A stretch of DNA of 64,000 nt from Clostridium sp. BNL1100 (GCF_000244875.1 NC_016791.1:4283001-4347000); one strand, 5' to 3'; counted from the stretch's first letter, positions 52,522-64,000 are shown. The notes: generated by a model not told the origin, from the letters alone. Numbers and translations: made by a program.

Positions 52522-53988
52522 ATGTACAAACCAAGCTTGGAGGAAGCAAAACAACTGTCAGCAGGATATACAATTATCCCTGTTAGCTGCGAAATCTTCT
52601 CAGATATTAAAACACCAATTGCAGTACTCCAAAGCCTCAGGGCAGTAAGTAGCCGTTATTATCTTCTGGAAAGCGTTGAAAACGGTGAAAAATGGGGTCG
52701 GTACTCATTTCTGGGCTTTGATCCCGTAATTGAACTTTCCTGCAAAGACGGAAACCTTGAAATCAAGGGCGAATGTTCAAAAAAAGTTTTCACAAATGAT
52801 CCAAACAGCCATATCAGAGAAATCCTGAACCAATACAGAAGTCCCAAACTCAGCTTTCTTCCGCCTTTTACAGGAGGCTTCGTAGGTTACTTTGCATATG
52901 ATTATATCAAGTATTCCGAAAGAACCCTGAAGCTTGACGGAACAGACGAAGCAAATTTCAACGATGTGGATTTAATGCTTTTCGACAAGGTAATAGCCTT
53001 TGACCATTTTAAGCAAAAAGTTATTGTAATTGTAAATATAAAAACCGATAATCTTGAGGCAAATTATGAAAAAGCTCTAAAGGAAATAGAGCGTACAATA
53101 AACCTGATTAAACAGGAAGTCCCTGCTGAAAAGCCTGTCTCAAAATTATTGTCACCCTTTACCCCTAAATTCACCATCGAGCAGTACGCTGAAATTGTGG
53201 AAAAGGTTAAGCACTACATTTTTGAAGGTGATATATTTCAGGCTGTTCCATCCAACAGGCAGACGGCAGACTTTGAAGGAAGCCTTTTGGATGCCTACAG
53301 AACTTTAAGAACCACCAATCCGTCCCCATATATGTTCTTTGTAAAATTTAATGATTTAGAGATAACCGGAACCTCACCTGAAACACTTATAAAGCTGGAA
53401 AACGGTAATCTTTCAACCTTCCCTATCGCCGGAACAAGACCTCGTGGGGAAACCGAGGAAAAAGACAAAGAATTGATTGAAGGCCTTTTAAGTGATGAAA
53501 AAGAGCTTTCAGAACATAACATGCTTGTTGACCTTGGGAGGAACGATCTTGGAAGAATCAGTGAATTCGGAACAGTTGAGGTTAAGGATTATCTGAGTAT
53601 AAAAAAGTTCTCCCACGTTATTCATATAGAGTCCAAAGTTACGGGCAAGCTGCGTAAGGATATGGATCAGCTTGATGCCATAACTGCTATCCTCCCTGCC
53701 GGAACGCTTTCAGGAGCACCCAAAATCCGTGCCTGTCAGATAATAAATGAAGTTGAGGGGCATAGGCGCGGGATTTACGGCGGTACAATAGGATACATTG
53801 ATTTTACCGGAAATATGGACACCTGCATTGCAATAAGAACAGCCATTCTCAAGGATAAGAAAGTATATGTCCAATCCGGAGGAGGCATCGTTGCAGACAG
53901 TGTTCCCGAAACGGAATATATGGAGACAGTAAATAAGGCAAGAGCCGTAATAAGTGCTATAGAGATGTCCGAAAGGGGGATTGACTAA
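52522..53988 (+). CDS. trpE: Anthranilate synthase component I
   Basis: This 488-aa protein converts chorismate to anthranilate with ammonia from TrpG. The N-terminal allosteric motif YYLLESVENGEKWGRYSFLG contains LLES, the tryptophan feedback site. The chorismate-binding domain has FEGDIFQAVPSNRQ, TGTSPETLIKLENG, GTRPRGETEEKDKEL, NMLVDLGRNDLGRIS, GAPKIRACQIINEVEG and GGIVADSVPETEYMET. It is first in the operon, with AAAAGGAG before the ATG. Confidence 0.98.
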   Translation: MYKPSLEEAKQLSAGYTIIPVSCEIFSDIKTPIAVLQSLRAVSSRYYLLESVENGEKWGRYSFLGFDPVIELSCKDGNLEIKGECSKKVFTNDPNSHIREILNQYRSPKLSFLPPFTGGFVGYFAYDYIKYSERTLKLDGTDEANFNDVDLMLFDKVIAFDHFKQKVIVIVNIKTDNLEANYEKALKEIERTINLIKQEVPAEKPVSKLLSPFTPKFTIEQYAEIVEKVKHYIFEGDIFQAVPSNRQTADFEGSLLDAYRTLRTTNPSPYMFFVKFNDLEITGTSPETLIKLENGNLSTFPIAGTRPRGETEEKDKELIEGLLSDEKELSEHNMLVDLGRNDLGRISEFGTVEVKDYLSIKKFSHVIHIESKVTGKLRKDMDQLDAITAILPAGTLSGAPKIRACQIINEVEGHRRGIYGGTIGYIDFTGNMDTCIAIRTAILKDKKVYVQSGGGIVADSVPETEYMETVNKARAVISAIEMSERGID

Positions 53989-54569
53989 TGATTTTATTAA
54001 TTGATAATTATGACAGCTTTTCTTATAACCTTTATCAGCTTATAGGTACTATAAACAGTGATATAAGAGTCGTCAGAAATGATGAAATTACCATTTTAGA
54101 AATAGAAGCTTTAAATCCTTCCCATATTATCCTTTCCCCCGGGCCGGGTCGCCCCTCAGATGCAGGTATATGCGAAGAAGTAATAAGGCACTTCCATAAA
54201 GTAAAGCCGATTTTAGGGGTATGCCTTGGGCATCAGGCAATCTGTGAGACCTTTGGAGCCACCGTTTCATATGCCAAAGTATTAATGCACGGTAAAAAAA
54301 GTCTCATACACATTGCAAACGGCAGTGCAGTTTTCAGAGGTCTGCCACCCATTATTGAAGGTGCAAGATATCATTCTCTATCAGCAGTGCGCAGTACTCT
54401 CCCCGATGAACTATTGGTTATAGGAGAGGACGACGGCGGTGAAGTAATGGGTATCAAGCACAGAGATTACAATGTTTACGGACTGCAATTTCATCCGGAG
54501 TCTGTTTTAACACCCAATGGTATAAAGATATTGGATAATTTTCTAAGAATAGGCGGTGAAGCAAATTGA
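53988..54569 (+). CDS. trpG: Anthranilate synthase glutamine amidotransferase component
   Basis: This 193-aa class I glutaminase supplies ammonia to TrpE. It has LIDNYDSFSYNLYQ, SPGPGRPSDAG, the nucleophile in GVCLGHQAICETFG and the His-Glu of the triad in LQFHPESVLTPNG. It is separate from trpD, not fused. The ATG overlaps the trpE stop (TAATG). Confidence 0.97.
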   Translation: MILLIDNYDSFSYNLYQLIGTINSDIRVVRNDEITILEIEALNPSHIILSPGPGRPSDAGICEEVIRHFHKVKPILGVCLGHQAICETFGATVSYAKVLMHGKKSLIHIANGSAVFRGLPPIIEGARYHSLSAVRSTLPDELLVIGEDDGGEVMGIKHRDYNVYGLQFHPESVLTPNGIKILDNFLRIGGEAN

Positions 54570-55579
54570 TTCAGGAAGCTATTTATCAGGTAATTAACAA
54601 GCAGAATTTGGATCTTGATAAAACAACACAGGTTATGGAGGAAATCATGGAGGGCCACGCTACAAATGCACAGATAGGCTCATTCCTCACGGCCATGAGA
54701 ATGAAGGGTGAGACTATAGACGAAATAACCGCATGTGCAACTGTTATGAGGCAAAAGTGCAAACGAATTCACCCCGAAAAGGATGTTCTGGATATCGTCG
54801 GTACAGGCGGCGATGAGGCCAATACCTTCAACATCTCAACAGTCTCCTCTTTTGTTGTATCTGCTGGCGGTGTACCCGTTGCAAAGCACGGAGGACGTTC
54901 TGTTTCAAGCAAATGCGGCAGCGCAGACCTTCTGGAGGCACTGGGTATTAATATTACTTTGTCCGCCGATCAAAGTGCAGAAATACTGCAAAAAATCGGA
55001 ATGTGTTTTATGTTTGCTCCAACTTATCATGCTTCTATGAAGTATGCCGCTCCCGTCCGTAAGGAACTTTCAGTGAGAACTATTTTCAATATACTGGGGC
55101 CTCTGGCAAACCCGGCAGGAGCAAACATGCAGCTTTTAGGAGTATATGATGAAAATCTCGTGGAACCTCTTGCCAGAGTCCTGCTAAATCTGGGAGTTAA
55201 GCGTGCAATGGTTGTCCACGGCCATGACGGTCTGGATGAAGTAACTCTCTGCGACACCACCACAATCTGCGAAGTCAGCAACGGCAGCATTAACAGCTTT
55301 TTCCTCTCCCCCGAACAATTAGGCTTTTCAAGGTGCACGTTAAAGGAATTGGTTGGGGGTGACCCAAAGGAAAATGCCTCAATAGCTCTGGATATTTTAA
55401 ATGGAAGTAAGGGGCCTAAAAGGGATATTGTTGTATTAAACTCGGCACTATGCCTTTATATGTCATACAACCAAACTACTCTAAGGGATTGTGTTAAATT
55501 GGCTGAACAGCTTATTGACAGCGGTGCTGCAAAGGCTCAGCTGGATAAATTTATAGAGCTGTCAAACAGCTTTAACTAA
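54566..55579 (+). CDS. trpD: Anthranilate phosphoribosyltransferase
   Basis: This 337-aa enzyme joins anthranilate to PRPP. It has the PRPP loop DIVGTGGDEANTFNIST, KHGGRSVSSKCGSADLLEALG, TYHASMKYAAPVRKELSVRTIFNILGPLANPAG and HGHDGLDEVTLCDTT. The start is a TTG inside the trpG stop region (four-base overlap), and this translation coupling explains the weak start codon. Confidence 0.97.
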   Translation: MIQEAIYQVINKQNLDLDKTTQVMEEIMEGHATNAQIGSFLTAMRMKGETIDEITACATVMRQKCKRIHPEKDVLDIVGTGGDEANTFNISTVSSFVVSAGGVPVAKHGGRSVSSKCGSADLLEALGINITLSADQSAEILQKIGMCFMFAPTYHASMKYAAPVRKELSVRTIFNILGPLANPAGANMQLLGVYDENLVEPLARVLLNLGVKRAMVVHGHDGLDEVTLCDTTTICEVSNGSINSFFLSPEQLGFSRCTLKELVGGDPKENASIALDILNGSKGPKRDIVVLNSALCLYMSYNQTTLRDCVKLAEQLIDSGAAKAQLDKFIELSNSFN

Positions 55580-55587
55580 GAGGTGAC

Positions 55588-56379
55588 ATGATGATACTGA
55601 ATAAAATTGCTGAACATACAAAAATACGTGTTGAGAATCTAAAAAAGGAAGTGCCTTTTGATTTCGTAAAATCTGAGGCCTTAAAATTGGTAAATAAGAG
55701 TCCTTTTGCTTTTGAAAAAGCAATAAATAATGGTGAGCTTAATTTTATATGCGAGATAAAAAAAGCTTCTCCTTCAAAAGGACTTATCTCTGAAAATTTT
55801 CCTTATATTGATATAGCTAAAGATTATGAAGCTGCCGGGGCCGGAGCAATCTCGGTTTTGACGGAACCTGAATTTTTTCTTGGCAATGACCGATATTTGA
55901 AAGACGTAAAAAAAACAGTAAGTATTCCTGTTCTTAGAAAAGATTTTACTATTGACCCGTATCAGATTTATGAAGCGGCCTTAATAGGTGCAGATTGTGT
56001 ATTGCTGATATGTTCCTTGCTGGATACTCATACTTTGAAAGAGTATATTAAGATTGTGGATAGCCTTGGACTGTCCTGTCTTGTGGAAGCCCACGATGAA
56101 ACTGAAGTTAAAAGTGCGATTGAAGCCGGCAGCAGGATAATTGGCGTTAATAACAGGAATTTAAAAACCTTCGAAGTTGATATAACAAACAGTGTACGCC
56201 TTAGAAAACTTGTACCCTCTGATATAACTTTTGTATCGGAAAGCGGTATCCGCAATGCTCAGGATATTTCAGTACTCCGACAAATAGGGGTAAATGCCGT
56301 TCTGATTGGTGAAACCCTTATGAGAAGCGGCAATGCAGGGGCGGAACTGGAAAAGCTGCGGAGTTCTGCAAAAAACTAG
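55588..56379 (+). CDS. trpC: Indole-3-glycerol phosphate synthase
   Basis: This 263-aa TIM-barrel enzyme has FICEIKKASPSKGLI (catalytic Lys), YEAAGAGAISVLTEPEFFLG, VLRKDFTIDPYQIYEAALIGAD, VGVNNRNLKTF-type sequence (IIGVNNRNLKTFEVD) and FVSESGIRNAQD. It cyclises CdRP to indole-3-glycerol phosphate. AGAGGTGA precedes two ATGs, of which the first is taken. Confidence 0.97.
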   Translation: MMILNKIAEHTKIRVENLKKEVPFDFVKSEALKLVNKSPFAFEKAINNGELNFICEIKKASPSKGLISENFPYIDIAKDYEAAGAGAISVLTEPEFFLGNDRYLKDVKKTVSIPVLRKDFTIDPYQIYEAALIGADCVLLICSLLDTHTLKEYIKIVDSLGLSCLVEAHDETEVKSAIEAGSRIIGVNNRNLKTFEVDITNSVRLRKLVPSDITFVSESGIRNAQDISVLRQIGVNAVLIGETLMRSGNAGAELEKLRSSAKN

Positions 56380-56403
56380 GCTATTTCCCATGGGAGGGTT
56401 CTT

Positions 56404-57021
56404 ATGTCTGTAAAAATAAAAATTTGCGGTCTTACCAGACCCCAGGATATTGAATATGTAAACGAAGCTCTTCCGGATTTTATAGGTTTTGTTTTTGCAA
56501 AAAGCAAAAGACAGGTAACTTCTGAAATTGCGGAACAGCTTAGAAAACTTCTGGATTCAAGAATAACTGTTGTGGGAGTTTTTGTAAATGAGGATATGGA
56601 TAAAATAACCTTTCTATGCAAAAAGGGTATTATTGATATCGTCCAACTCCACGGAGACGAAAGTGCAGACTATATACAGTCACTGCGTCAGAAAATAAAT
56701 AATCCAATTATAAAGGCTGTCAGAGTCAAGGACAGTGAATCGGTAAGAGCAGCCTGCTCCCTTCCCTGCGACTATTTGCTTCTGGATACATACTCAGGCA
56801 ATGACTACGGAGGAACAGGCAAAGCATTTGACTGGGGGCTGATTTCAGAAACAACCAAACCTTTCTTTCTGGCGGGAGGAATATCAGCCGAAAATGCAGA
56901 GACAGCAATAAAAAATATAAAGCCCTACTGCTTGGATGTCAGCAGCGGAGTGGAAACAGATTCTTTTAAGGACAGAAATAAAATTTTAAATATTGTAAAT
57001 TTGGTAAGGAGTGTGAAGTAA
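56404..57021 (+). CDS. trpF: Phosphoribosylanthranilate isomerase
   Basis: This 205-aa TIM-barrel isomerase has VKIKICGLTRPQDIEYVNE (catalytic Cys), DFIGFVFAKSKRQVT, VQLHGDESADY, DYLLLDTYSGNDYGGTGKAFDWG (catalytic Asp) and LAGGISAENAE. It is a free-standing gene, in contrast to the trpCF fusion of enterobacteria. GGGAGGG precedes the start. Confidence 0.97.
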   Translation: MSVKIKICGLTRPQDIEYVNEALPDFIGFVFAKSKRQVTSEIAEQLRKLLDSRITVVGVFVNEDMDKITFLCKKGIIDIVQLHGDESADYIQSLRQKINNPIIKAVRVKDSESVRAACSLPCDYLLLDTYSGNDYGGTGKAFDWGLISETTKPFFLAGGISAENAETAIKNIKPYCLDVSSGVETDSFKDRNKILNIVNLVRSVK

Positions 57022-58206
57022 ATGCTAAAAGGCAGGTATGGAAAGCATGGGGGGCAATATGTCCCTGAAATCTTAATGAACACCATAAATGAGCTCGAGG
57101 AGAGTTATAACTACTTCAAGAATGATTTTGACTTCAACAGGGAACTTGATACCTTATTAAAGGAATACGCCGGAAGACCCTCCCTTCTGTATTTTGCAAA
57201 AAAAATGACAGAGGATTTGGGTGGCGCAAAAATATATCTAAAACGTGAAGACCTGAATCACACAGGCTCCCACAAGATAAACAATGTTCTGGGGCAGGTG
57301 CTTCTGGCAAAGAAAATGGGCAAAAAGCGTGTAATAGCAGAGACAGGTGCCGGACAGCACGGCGTGGCTACTGCAACCGCTGCGGCACTTATGGGTCTGG
57401 ATTGTGAAATTTTTATGGGCTTGGAGGATACTAAACGTCAGGCCTTAAATGTTTTCAGAATGGAGCTTTTGGGTGCAAAAGTTCACCCGGTTACAAGCGG
57501 AACACAAACCCTGAAAGATGCAGTTAATGAGACTTTTCGTGAGTGGGCTTCCAGAATGGAAGACACCGCTTATGTACTGGGTTCCGTTATGGGGCCTCAC
57601 CCATTCCCAATGATTGTACGAGATTACCAGAGTATTATCGGTAAGGAAGTCAGGGAACAATTGCTTGAAAAAGAAGGAAGGCTTCCGGATATTGCTATGG
57701 CTTGCGTTGGTGGTGGCAGTAATGCTATGGGACTTTTTTACGATTTTATCGGGGACAAATCCGTTGAACTGATAGGTTGTGAAGCTGCCGGAAAAGGTGT
57801 AGACACTGAGTTGCATGCAGCTACAATAGCAAAAGGACAGCTTGGAATATTCCACGGTATGAAATCGTATTTCTGTCAGGACGAGTACGGGCAAATCGCT
57901 CCGGTATACTCTATCTCAGCAGGACTTGATTATCCCGGTATAGGCCCGGAACATGCGTCCCTGCACGACACAAACCGTGCCAAGTATGTTCCCGTAACTG
58001 ATGCAGAGGCGGTTGCAGCCTTTGAATATCTGTCCCGAACAGAAGGTATTATTCCGGCAATTGAAAGCTCCCACGCAGTTGCTCATGCAATGAAAATTGC
58101 ACCTAAAATGGGAAAAGACAAAATAATAGTCATTTGCCTGTCAGGAAGAGGAGACAAGGACGTTGCCGCTATTGCAAAATATATGGGGGTGAATATAGAT
58201 GAGTAA
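57022..58206 (+). CDS. trpB: Tryptophan synthase beta subunit
   Basis: This 394-aa PLP enzyme condenses indole and serine. It has [13 protein letters not shown], the PLP lysine in [51 protein letters not shown] and [10 protein letters not shown]. It is of the TrpB1 type, which works with TrpA. The start directly follows the trpF stop with AAGGAG at good spacing. Confidence 0.98.
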   Translation: MLKGRYGKHGGQYVPEILMNTINELEESYNYFKNDFDFNRELDTLLKEYAGRPSLLYFAKKMTEDLGGAKIYLKREDLNHTGSHKINNVLGQVLLAKKMGKKRVIAETGAGQHGVATATAAALMGLDCEIFMGLEDTKRQALNVFRMELLGAKVHPVTSGTQTLKDAVNETFREWASRMEDTAYVLGSVMGPHPFPMIVRDYQSIIGKEVREQLLEKEGRLPDIAMACVGGGSNAMGLFYDFIGDKSVELIGCEAAGKGVDTELHAATIAKGQLGIFHGMKSYFCQDEYGQIAPVYSISAGLDYPGIGPEHASLHDTNRAKYVPVTDAEAVAAFEYLSRTEGIIPAIESSHAVAHAMKIAPKMGKDKIIVICLSGRGDKDVAAIAKYMGVNIDE

Positions 58207-58969
58207 AATCAGTAATGCGTTTAAAAATGGTAAGGCATTTATAGGCTTTCTTACAGCAGGTGACCCGTCCTTGGAAAAGACTGAGGAATTTGTTCTGGAA
58301 ATGGTTAAGGCGGGTGCTGACCTTATAGAGATAGGAATTCCGTTTTCAGACCCTATTGCAGAGGGTGAGGTTATTCAAAGAGCAAACATAAGGGCATTGA
58401 CAAACGGAACGACTATGGATAAAGTTTTTGAAACAGTTAAAAGGATAAGACAAAAGACTCAGGTTCCACTTGTTTTCCTAACTTATCTTAATCCTGTATT
58501 CACCTACGGTTATGACCACTTTTTCAGAGAATGTAGTGAGTATGGCGTTGACGGTGTTATAATTCCTGATATTCCATTTGAGGAAAAAGACGAACTGATG
58601 CCTTTTAGTGATAAATATAATGTTGATATCATATCATTAATCGCACCTACCTCTGAGGAACGTATTAACAAGTTAGCTTCCTGCGCAAAGGGATTTGTCT
58701 ACTGTGTATCCTCAAAGGGAGTTACAGGTGTCCGCAATGAAATAAAAACAGACCTGCAGTCAATTGTATCCTCTGTCAGGTCTGCGACAAAAATTCCTGT
58801 AGCTGTGGGCTTTGGTATATCCACCTCTCAACAGGCATCAGAGATTTCTAAATATGCTGATGGGATTATTGTTGGAAGTGCTATTGTAAAAATTATCGAA
58901 CAATACGGTAATGATGCTGCAACACCTCTATTTGATTATGTTAGCAACATTAAACAGTCTATAAAATAA
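58199..58969 (+). CDS. trpA: Tryptophan synthase alpha subunit
   Basis: This 256-aa TIM-barrel enzyme cleaves indole-3-glycerol phosphate. It has [38 protein letters not shown] (catalytic Glu), [33 protein letters not shown] (catalytic Asp) and [10 protein letters not shown]. It overlaps trpB by eight bases and ends the operon. A MITE begins 22 bp after the stop and may act as the transcription end. Confidence 0.97.
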   Translation: MSKISNAFKNGKAFIGFLTAGDPSLEKTEEFVLEMVKAGADLIEIGIPFSDPIAEGEVIQRANIRALTNGTTMDKVFETVKRIRQKTQVPLVFLTYLNPVFTYGYDHFFRECSEYGVDGVIIPDIPFEEKDELMPFSDKYNVDIISLIAPTSEERINKLASCAKGFVYCVSSKGVTGVRNEIKTDLQSIVSSVRSATKIPVAVGFGISTSQQASEISKYADGIIVGSAIVKIIEQYGNDAATPLFDYVSNIKQSIK

Positions 58970-58991
58970 AACAAGGTTTCATATTATTCAA

Positions 58992-59293
58992 GGGGTTGTT
59001 TCAAAAGAAAAAGGTTTTCTGTTTTAACACCTGTACTCCCGTATAAAGTTATATCAATGCTTGCTTCCAAGATATTTGCAAGAGTTTATAGCGGCTCATC
59101 TTTGGATATTTTACCGTCGCTCACATTCATCGTCCATGATTCATGGTTTCGCTAAAACCTACTTCGTGATAGGTTTTCCGGTAAAATATCCATCTTCGCC
59201 TATAAACATCTGCAAATATCTTTAACCAAGCTTTCATTGATACAATTTATACTCACGCACAGGTTAATAAAAAACTAATTTGCAACAGCCTCC
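58992..59293 (-). repeat. MITE copy 4
   Basis: This 302-bp copy in inverse orientation has ends GGGGTTGTTTCAAAAGAAAA and, at the other side, GGAGGCTGTTGCAAATTAG (reverse complement). Arms and the central CCATGAATCATGG are conserved. It fills the space between convergent trpA and the glycosyltransferase/methyltransferase gene, stopping 4 bp from the stop codon of the latter. Confidence 0.88.
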
Positions 59294-59296
59294 TCC

Positions 59297-62185
59297 TTAT
59301 TTTTCACAGACTGCTATCATGTTGTATGCCGTTCTCTTTATTCCTTTTTCCACCTTATAATTCTCTACTGAGTAAAATTCTACCGAATCAAATACCTTGT
59401 TCAGTATTGTACTGAATTCTTCAAATTCATACTCTTTTATATGAAAAGGATTATGAACATTTCTTCTCATTGCCTTGTTTGGTGTAGATATAATGAATTT
59501 CCCCGATTTCTTCAAAACCCTGTATGCTTCTTCTACGTGCTTAACTGTCATATCAACTGTTAGATGTTCAAATACTTCAAATGAAACATACACATCAAAT
59601 TCCCCGGCATGATAAGGCAGGCAGGTAACATCCCCCGTATTCCAGTGTACGTTTGACTGTCTGTATGCCTGCTTTGCAAATCTTATATTATCATCTGCTA
59701 TATCTATTGCCTCTACACTGTTGCATACCTTTGATAAATATGCAGCGCCATAACCAAAGCCACACGGGGCTTCCAGTACCCTGCTTTCATTACTCATGAA
59801 GCCGGAAGCAAAGGTATATCTCTCGGCTATTTTAAGATACACATTCAATGGAAGAAATTGTGAAGCCGGTATCCCTCTTTCCCACATATAGGCAAGATAA
59901 TTCTGCTCTACCTCTGCCTTGATTTTCAGGTCTGATATAAAGCCAGCAATATTGTTCTTATATACAGCGTCTTTTTTTAAAATATTACTTGTTATTGATA
60001 GGATTTCATCAGAGTTTTTGCTGTTTTTAATCTGCTGGGGAAGTGCATACACTTTGTTGTACAAGTCATACCAAATATTATTTATAATTAACTTTTTATC
60101 CTGACTGTTATTTAAGATAAACTCTATTAATTCATATCTGTTAAATTTCTCCCTTTTTCCTATTATTACTTTGGCAGTAGTAAAATCAAAAGTGTCAAAA
60201 TTATTAGTCTCATAGGAGATAAACTCATTCATCTTGTCATGTATATATTCAAAGGTCGGATTATAATCCTTTTCAAGAAGCCTAAGAATATCCGCTTTCC
60301 CTGAAAATTTATGCCATAATTTTTGATTTTGTTTTATTTGCTTTTCAATCAGGGCAATTCGCTCTCTAATACTGTCCGTATCATATATTTCCTCCAGCTT
60401 AATACTTATTTTGCAAGGGTTTGTTTTCTTTTTTATAATAAGGAGCTTTTCTGTCAGTCCCATATTCTTAGTGCATGTCAGCTGTCTATCTTTTAGCATC
60501 AGGTACTCCCCTACAATATTCTTCTCATCGTTACTCAATTCACTGTCCTTAAAAATTTCAGGAAGGGTATTAAACAGTTGCATAGCTGCTTCTCCGCCTT
60601 TTCCCGCCAAATCCTTGTCAAATGGGTAATTCATAAAGTACGAAACCGGAAGCATTTCCACCAATTCCAAACCGTAAGCTTCTAAAATATTTTCTACGTA
60701 GTCCCTATCTCTTATTACCATATGAGGTGACTTGCTTTTTACCTGCAAAACACTTATTGGGTCAAGTATTATACAAAATCCGTTAGTGTCCAGATGAATT
60801 GAGATATTTTCCAATACTCTTTTATATCGTGTTTCATCTGTTAAATGAAGCAATACATCAGCAGCAAATATTAAATCATATTTTCCACTATAGTACGTTT
60901 GATCGCTTATATCACCATTTTTGAATAAATACCCCGGGTATGCTTTACTTAATTCCGAGACCGACTTTTCTGAAATGTCGACAGCTTTATATCCAGCCAC
61001 TTTATTATTATGGAAAAGTTTTGTGAAAATCCCGGTTCCGGGGCCTAGTTCTAAAACTCTTTTACTGTTCATATTATCAAATAATTTATTTACTATTGCA
61101 TCCAGCAAATTAATTCTGTTCTTGTAAAGAAATTGGTTATATATCTCACCTAATCCCATAAACCCTACACCTTCAATATCGAATTTTGAATTCAGTCTTT
61201 TAATCCAATAATTTTTATAATCGAAGCCTGTAATGTGTTTATTTCTGGCTGAAATATCCTCCAGCAACGATATTATGGATTTTAGCTGCATATCCAGTGA
61301 GTAATTATCAGCAACAAAATTTCTGTATTCATCAGAATCATATTCATTATCTTTAATTTTCAAAGTAGCCTCATTAACCGTATTCCACAAATATTTGTGA
61401 GGATAAATCTCTGATGCACCTACAAAATTGTGTATAACCGGCTTTATACCTTTAGCCATTGCCTGCATTACACTCATATTCTGCGATTCCAGTACGCTTG
61501 TGCACAATATGTAATTTTTATCCTCCAACCATTTATCCAGATTCTTTTGCCAACCTTCAAAGTAATAGTTTTTTTCTAATCCCAACTCAGTTACCATCTG
61601 TTTGAAATACAGTGAGTATCTGGGGTCTTGAAACTGACCTGCGATGTAAAAATTATATCGGTTATCACAGTCGTATAGTGCTTTAAAGACCTGCAAAAGC
61701 AACATTGGCCCTTTTTTGTAATTAATATATCCCGCATAGGCAACATTAAATCCTGAGTTTCTATTTGCAAAGTTGAACTGTGATAAGTCTACTCCGTTTG
61801 GTATTACTGTAGTAATTTTTTCATCTATTCCAAAAGTGTTAATTGCATATTTACGTATTGTTTCTGATACGAATATGAGACTGTCAACACAATCCCAATT
61901 AACCCTTGCCGGATAATTTGTAAATGCCTCATAGCTGTGCAGTCTGCAAATTATTTTTTTTTCTTTTGCAATATTAAGTCTAGTGGCATATACCAAAAGT
62001 TCATCACACCATTCAAACCAGCAAATATCAGCCCAGTTCATCCATTCTTCCAACTTTTCCATATGCAACATATTGATAGTTATTTTCTGAATGTCATAAT
62101 ACGCTGATAGTTTATTAGCTATATCCCCGATGAATTTGTCATCACCCTTTGAAAATAAAGCTAGTTTTATATTTTTGTCTCCCAT
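59297..62185 (-). CDS. Multidomain glycosyltransferase (GT4-like) with two SAM-methyltransferase domains
   Basis: This large soluble protein has about 962 aa. Residues ~1-315: a GT-B fold, GT4-like, with ICRLHSYEAF, TVIPNGVDLSQF, NVAYAGYINYKKGP and the donor-site region TSVLESQNMSVMQAMAKGIKPV. Residues ~320-535: a class I methyltransferase with RVLELGPGTGIFTKLF and FAADVLLHLTD. Residues ~540-775: a helical, charged region I cannot assign. Residues ~780-962: a second methyltransferase with VLEAPCGFGYGAAYLSKV, GDVTCLPYHAGEFDVY and FEVFEHL. The ATG at 62185 has TTGGGG upstream; 62200 does not. It is divergent from the collagen-like gene, which suggests that it glycosylates and methylates that product. 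Confidence 0.85.
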   Translation of the reverse strand: MGDKNIKLALFSKGDDKFIGDIANKLSAYYDIQKITINMLHMEKLEEWMNWADICWFEWCDELLVYATRLNIAKEKKIICRLHSYEAFTNYPARVNWDCVDSLIFVSETIRKYAINTFGIDEKITTVIPNGVDLSQFNFANRNSGFNVAYAGYINYKKGPMLLLQVFKALYDCDNRYNFYIAGQFQDPRYSLYFKQMVTELGLEKNYYFEGWQKNLDKWLEDKNYILCTSVLESQNMSVMQAMAKGIKPVIHNFVGASEIYPHKYLWNTVNEATLKIKDNEYDSDEYRNFVADNYSLDMQLKSIISLLEDISARNKHITGFDYKNYWIKRLNSKFDIEGVGFMGLGEIYNQFLYKNRINLLDAIVNKLFDNMNSKRVLELGPGTGIFTKLFHNNKVAGYKAVDISEKSVSELSKAYPGYLFKNGDISDQTYYSGKYDLIFAADVLLHLTDETRYKRVLENISIHLDTNGFCIILDPISVLQVKSKSPHMVIRDRDYVENILEAYGLELVEMLPVSYFMNYPFDKDLAGKGGEAAMQLFNTLPEIFKDSELSNDEKNIVGEYLMLKDRQLTCTKNMGLTEKLLIIKKKTNPCKISIKLEEIYDTDSIRERIALIEKQIKQNQKLWHKFSGKADILRLLEKDYNPTFEYIHDKMNEFISYETNNFDTFDFTTAKVIIGKREKFNRYELIEFILNNSQDKKLIINNIWYDLYNKVYALPQQIKNSKNSDEILSITSNILKKDAVYKNNIAGFISDLKIKAEVEQNYLAYMWERGIPASQFLPLNVYLKIAERYTFASGFMSNESRVLEAPCGFGYGAAYLSKVCNSVEAIDIADDNIRFAKQAYRQSNVHWNTGDVTCLPYHAGEFDVYVSFEVFEHLTVDMTVKHVEEAYRVLKKSGKFIISTPNKAMRRNVHNPFHIKEYEFEEFSTILNKVFDSVEFYSVENYKVEKGIKRTAYNMIAVCEK

Positions 62186-62303
62186 GATAACCCCAAGCAT
62201 AATAAATGTATCTGTTACTATTTATATGCTGCATATATGTTACACATAACGTCACTTTTTAATGTTTTTTGTTAACATAAGGAACAAATTGTGCTATACA
62301 CCC

Positions 62304-62325
62304 ATATACTGTATCGTAGCATACT
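62304..62325 (+). promoter_or_regulatory. Possible mother-cell-type promoter of the collagen-like gene
   Basis: ATATAC and CATACT are separated by about 10-14 bp depending on alignment, and CATACTAAA recalls sigma-E-type -10 boxes. No good sigma-A pair is seen in 62201-62360. This is weak and only worth noting because similar proteins sit on spores. Confidence 0.2.
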
Positions 62326-62380
62326 AAATATTTAGAGTATGTCTATCACCAAAAACTTTCAAGGAGGTGACAAATTAAAA

Positions 62381-64000
<1,620 letters not shown>

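Overview
The window looks like a low-GC, anaerobic, spore-forming, flagellated Clostridia genome. The evidence is SpoIIID and YtaF (sporulation), FlgF/FlgG/rod-binding proteins (motility), all three [FeFe]-hydrogenase maturases (HydE, HydF, HydG), AdhE behind Rex-type sites (ethanol fermentation), T-box leaders and a cobalamin riboswitch. A cellulolytic Ruminiclostridium-type species would fit, but the species cannot be fixed from sequence alone.

Layout. 1-5.4 kb: the 3' end of murC, a 301-bp MITE, then a leftward block fabZ / NAGPA-like / rod-binding / flgG / flgF / mbl that matches the Bacillus mbl-flhO-flhP-fabZ order. 5.5-8.7 kb: leftward regulator-hydG-hydF behind an attenuator-like leader. 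8.7-13.1 kb: two small Cys-containing proteins, an IS1182-family element, and a KhtTU-like K+/H+ efflux pair. 13.8-18.4 kb: a secreted M60-like peptidase, spoIIID, and a TetR/glycosyltransferase/YiiX-like hydrolase cluster. 18.5-25.7 kb: serS with a serine T-box, an HD protein, a PatB-type C-S lyase, cysK, coaB, coaC and hydE. 25.7-31.1 kb: an IS150-group element nested in a second MITE, a bPH protein, KDG kinase and KDPG aldolase with a divergent GntR regulator, and another MITE. 31.1-36.2 kb: a membrane protein, an Fe-alcohol dehydrogenase and adhE. 36.3-43.3 kb: a corrinoid protein, DUF1638 protein and corrinoid-activating ATPase, converging on a B12-type ABC transporter under a cobalamin riboswitch. 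43.4-52 kb: deoB, CapA-like, LtaS-like, nucleoid-associated, TPR, SGNH, DUF1836 and YtaF genes. 52.1-59 kb: a complete trpEGDCFBA operon behind a tryptophan T-box, then another MITE. 59.3-64 kb: a very large glycosyltransferase/double-methyltransferase protein, divergent from a collagen-like Gly-X-Thr repeat protein that runs off the window end.

How the parts fit together. Hydrogenase maturation, AdhE and the Fe-ADH form the fermentative redox-disposal theme. The corrinoid module and the B12 transporter form a cobalamin theme, but no substrate methyltransferase lies nearby. The best candidate for an undescribed system is the right-hand end. There the Gly-X-Thr protein, with a Thr in essentially every triplet, sits opposite one polypeptide combining a GT4-like glycosyltransferase and two SAM methyltransferases. 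This suggests a dedicated glycan-decoration pathway for a surface or spore-coat filament. Other points to check are the hyd leader with mutually exclusive hairpins, a MITE family found only between convergent genes with ends matching the IS1182 element, and a near-identical terminator bracketing the Fe-ADH gene.
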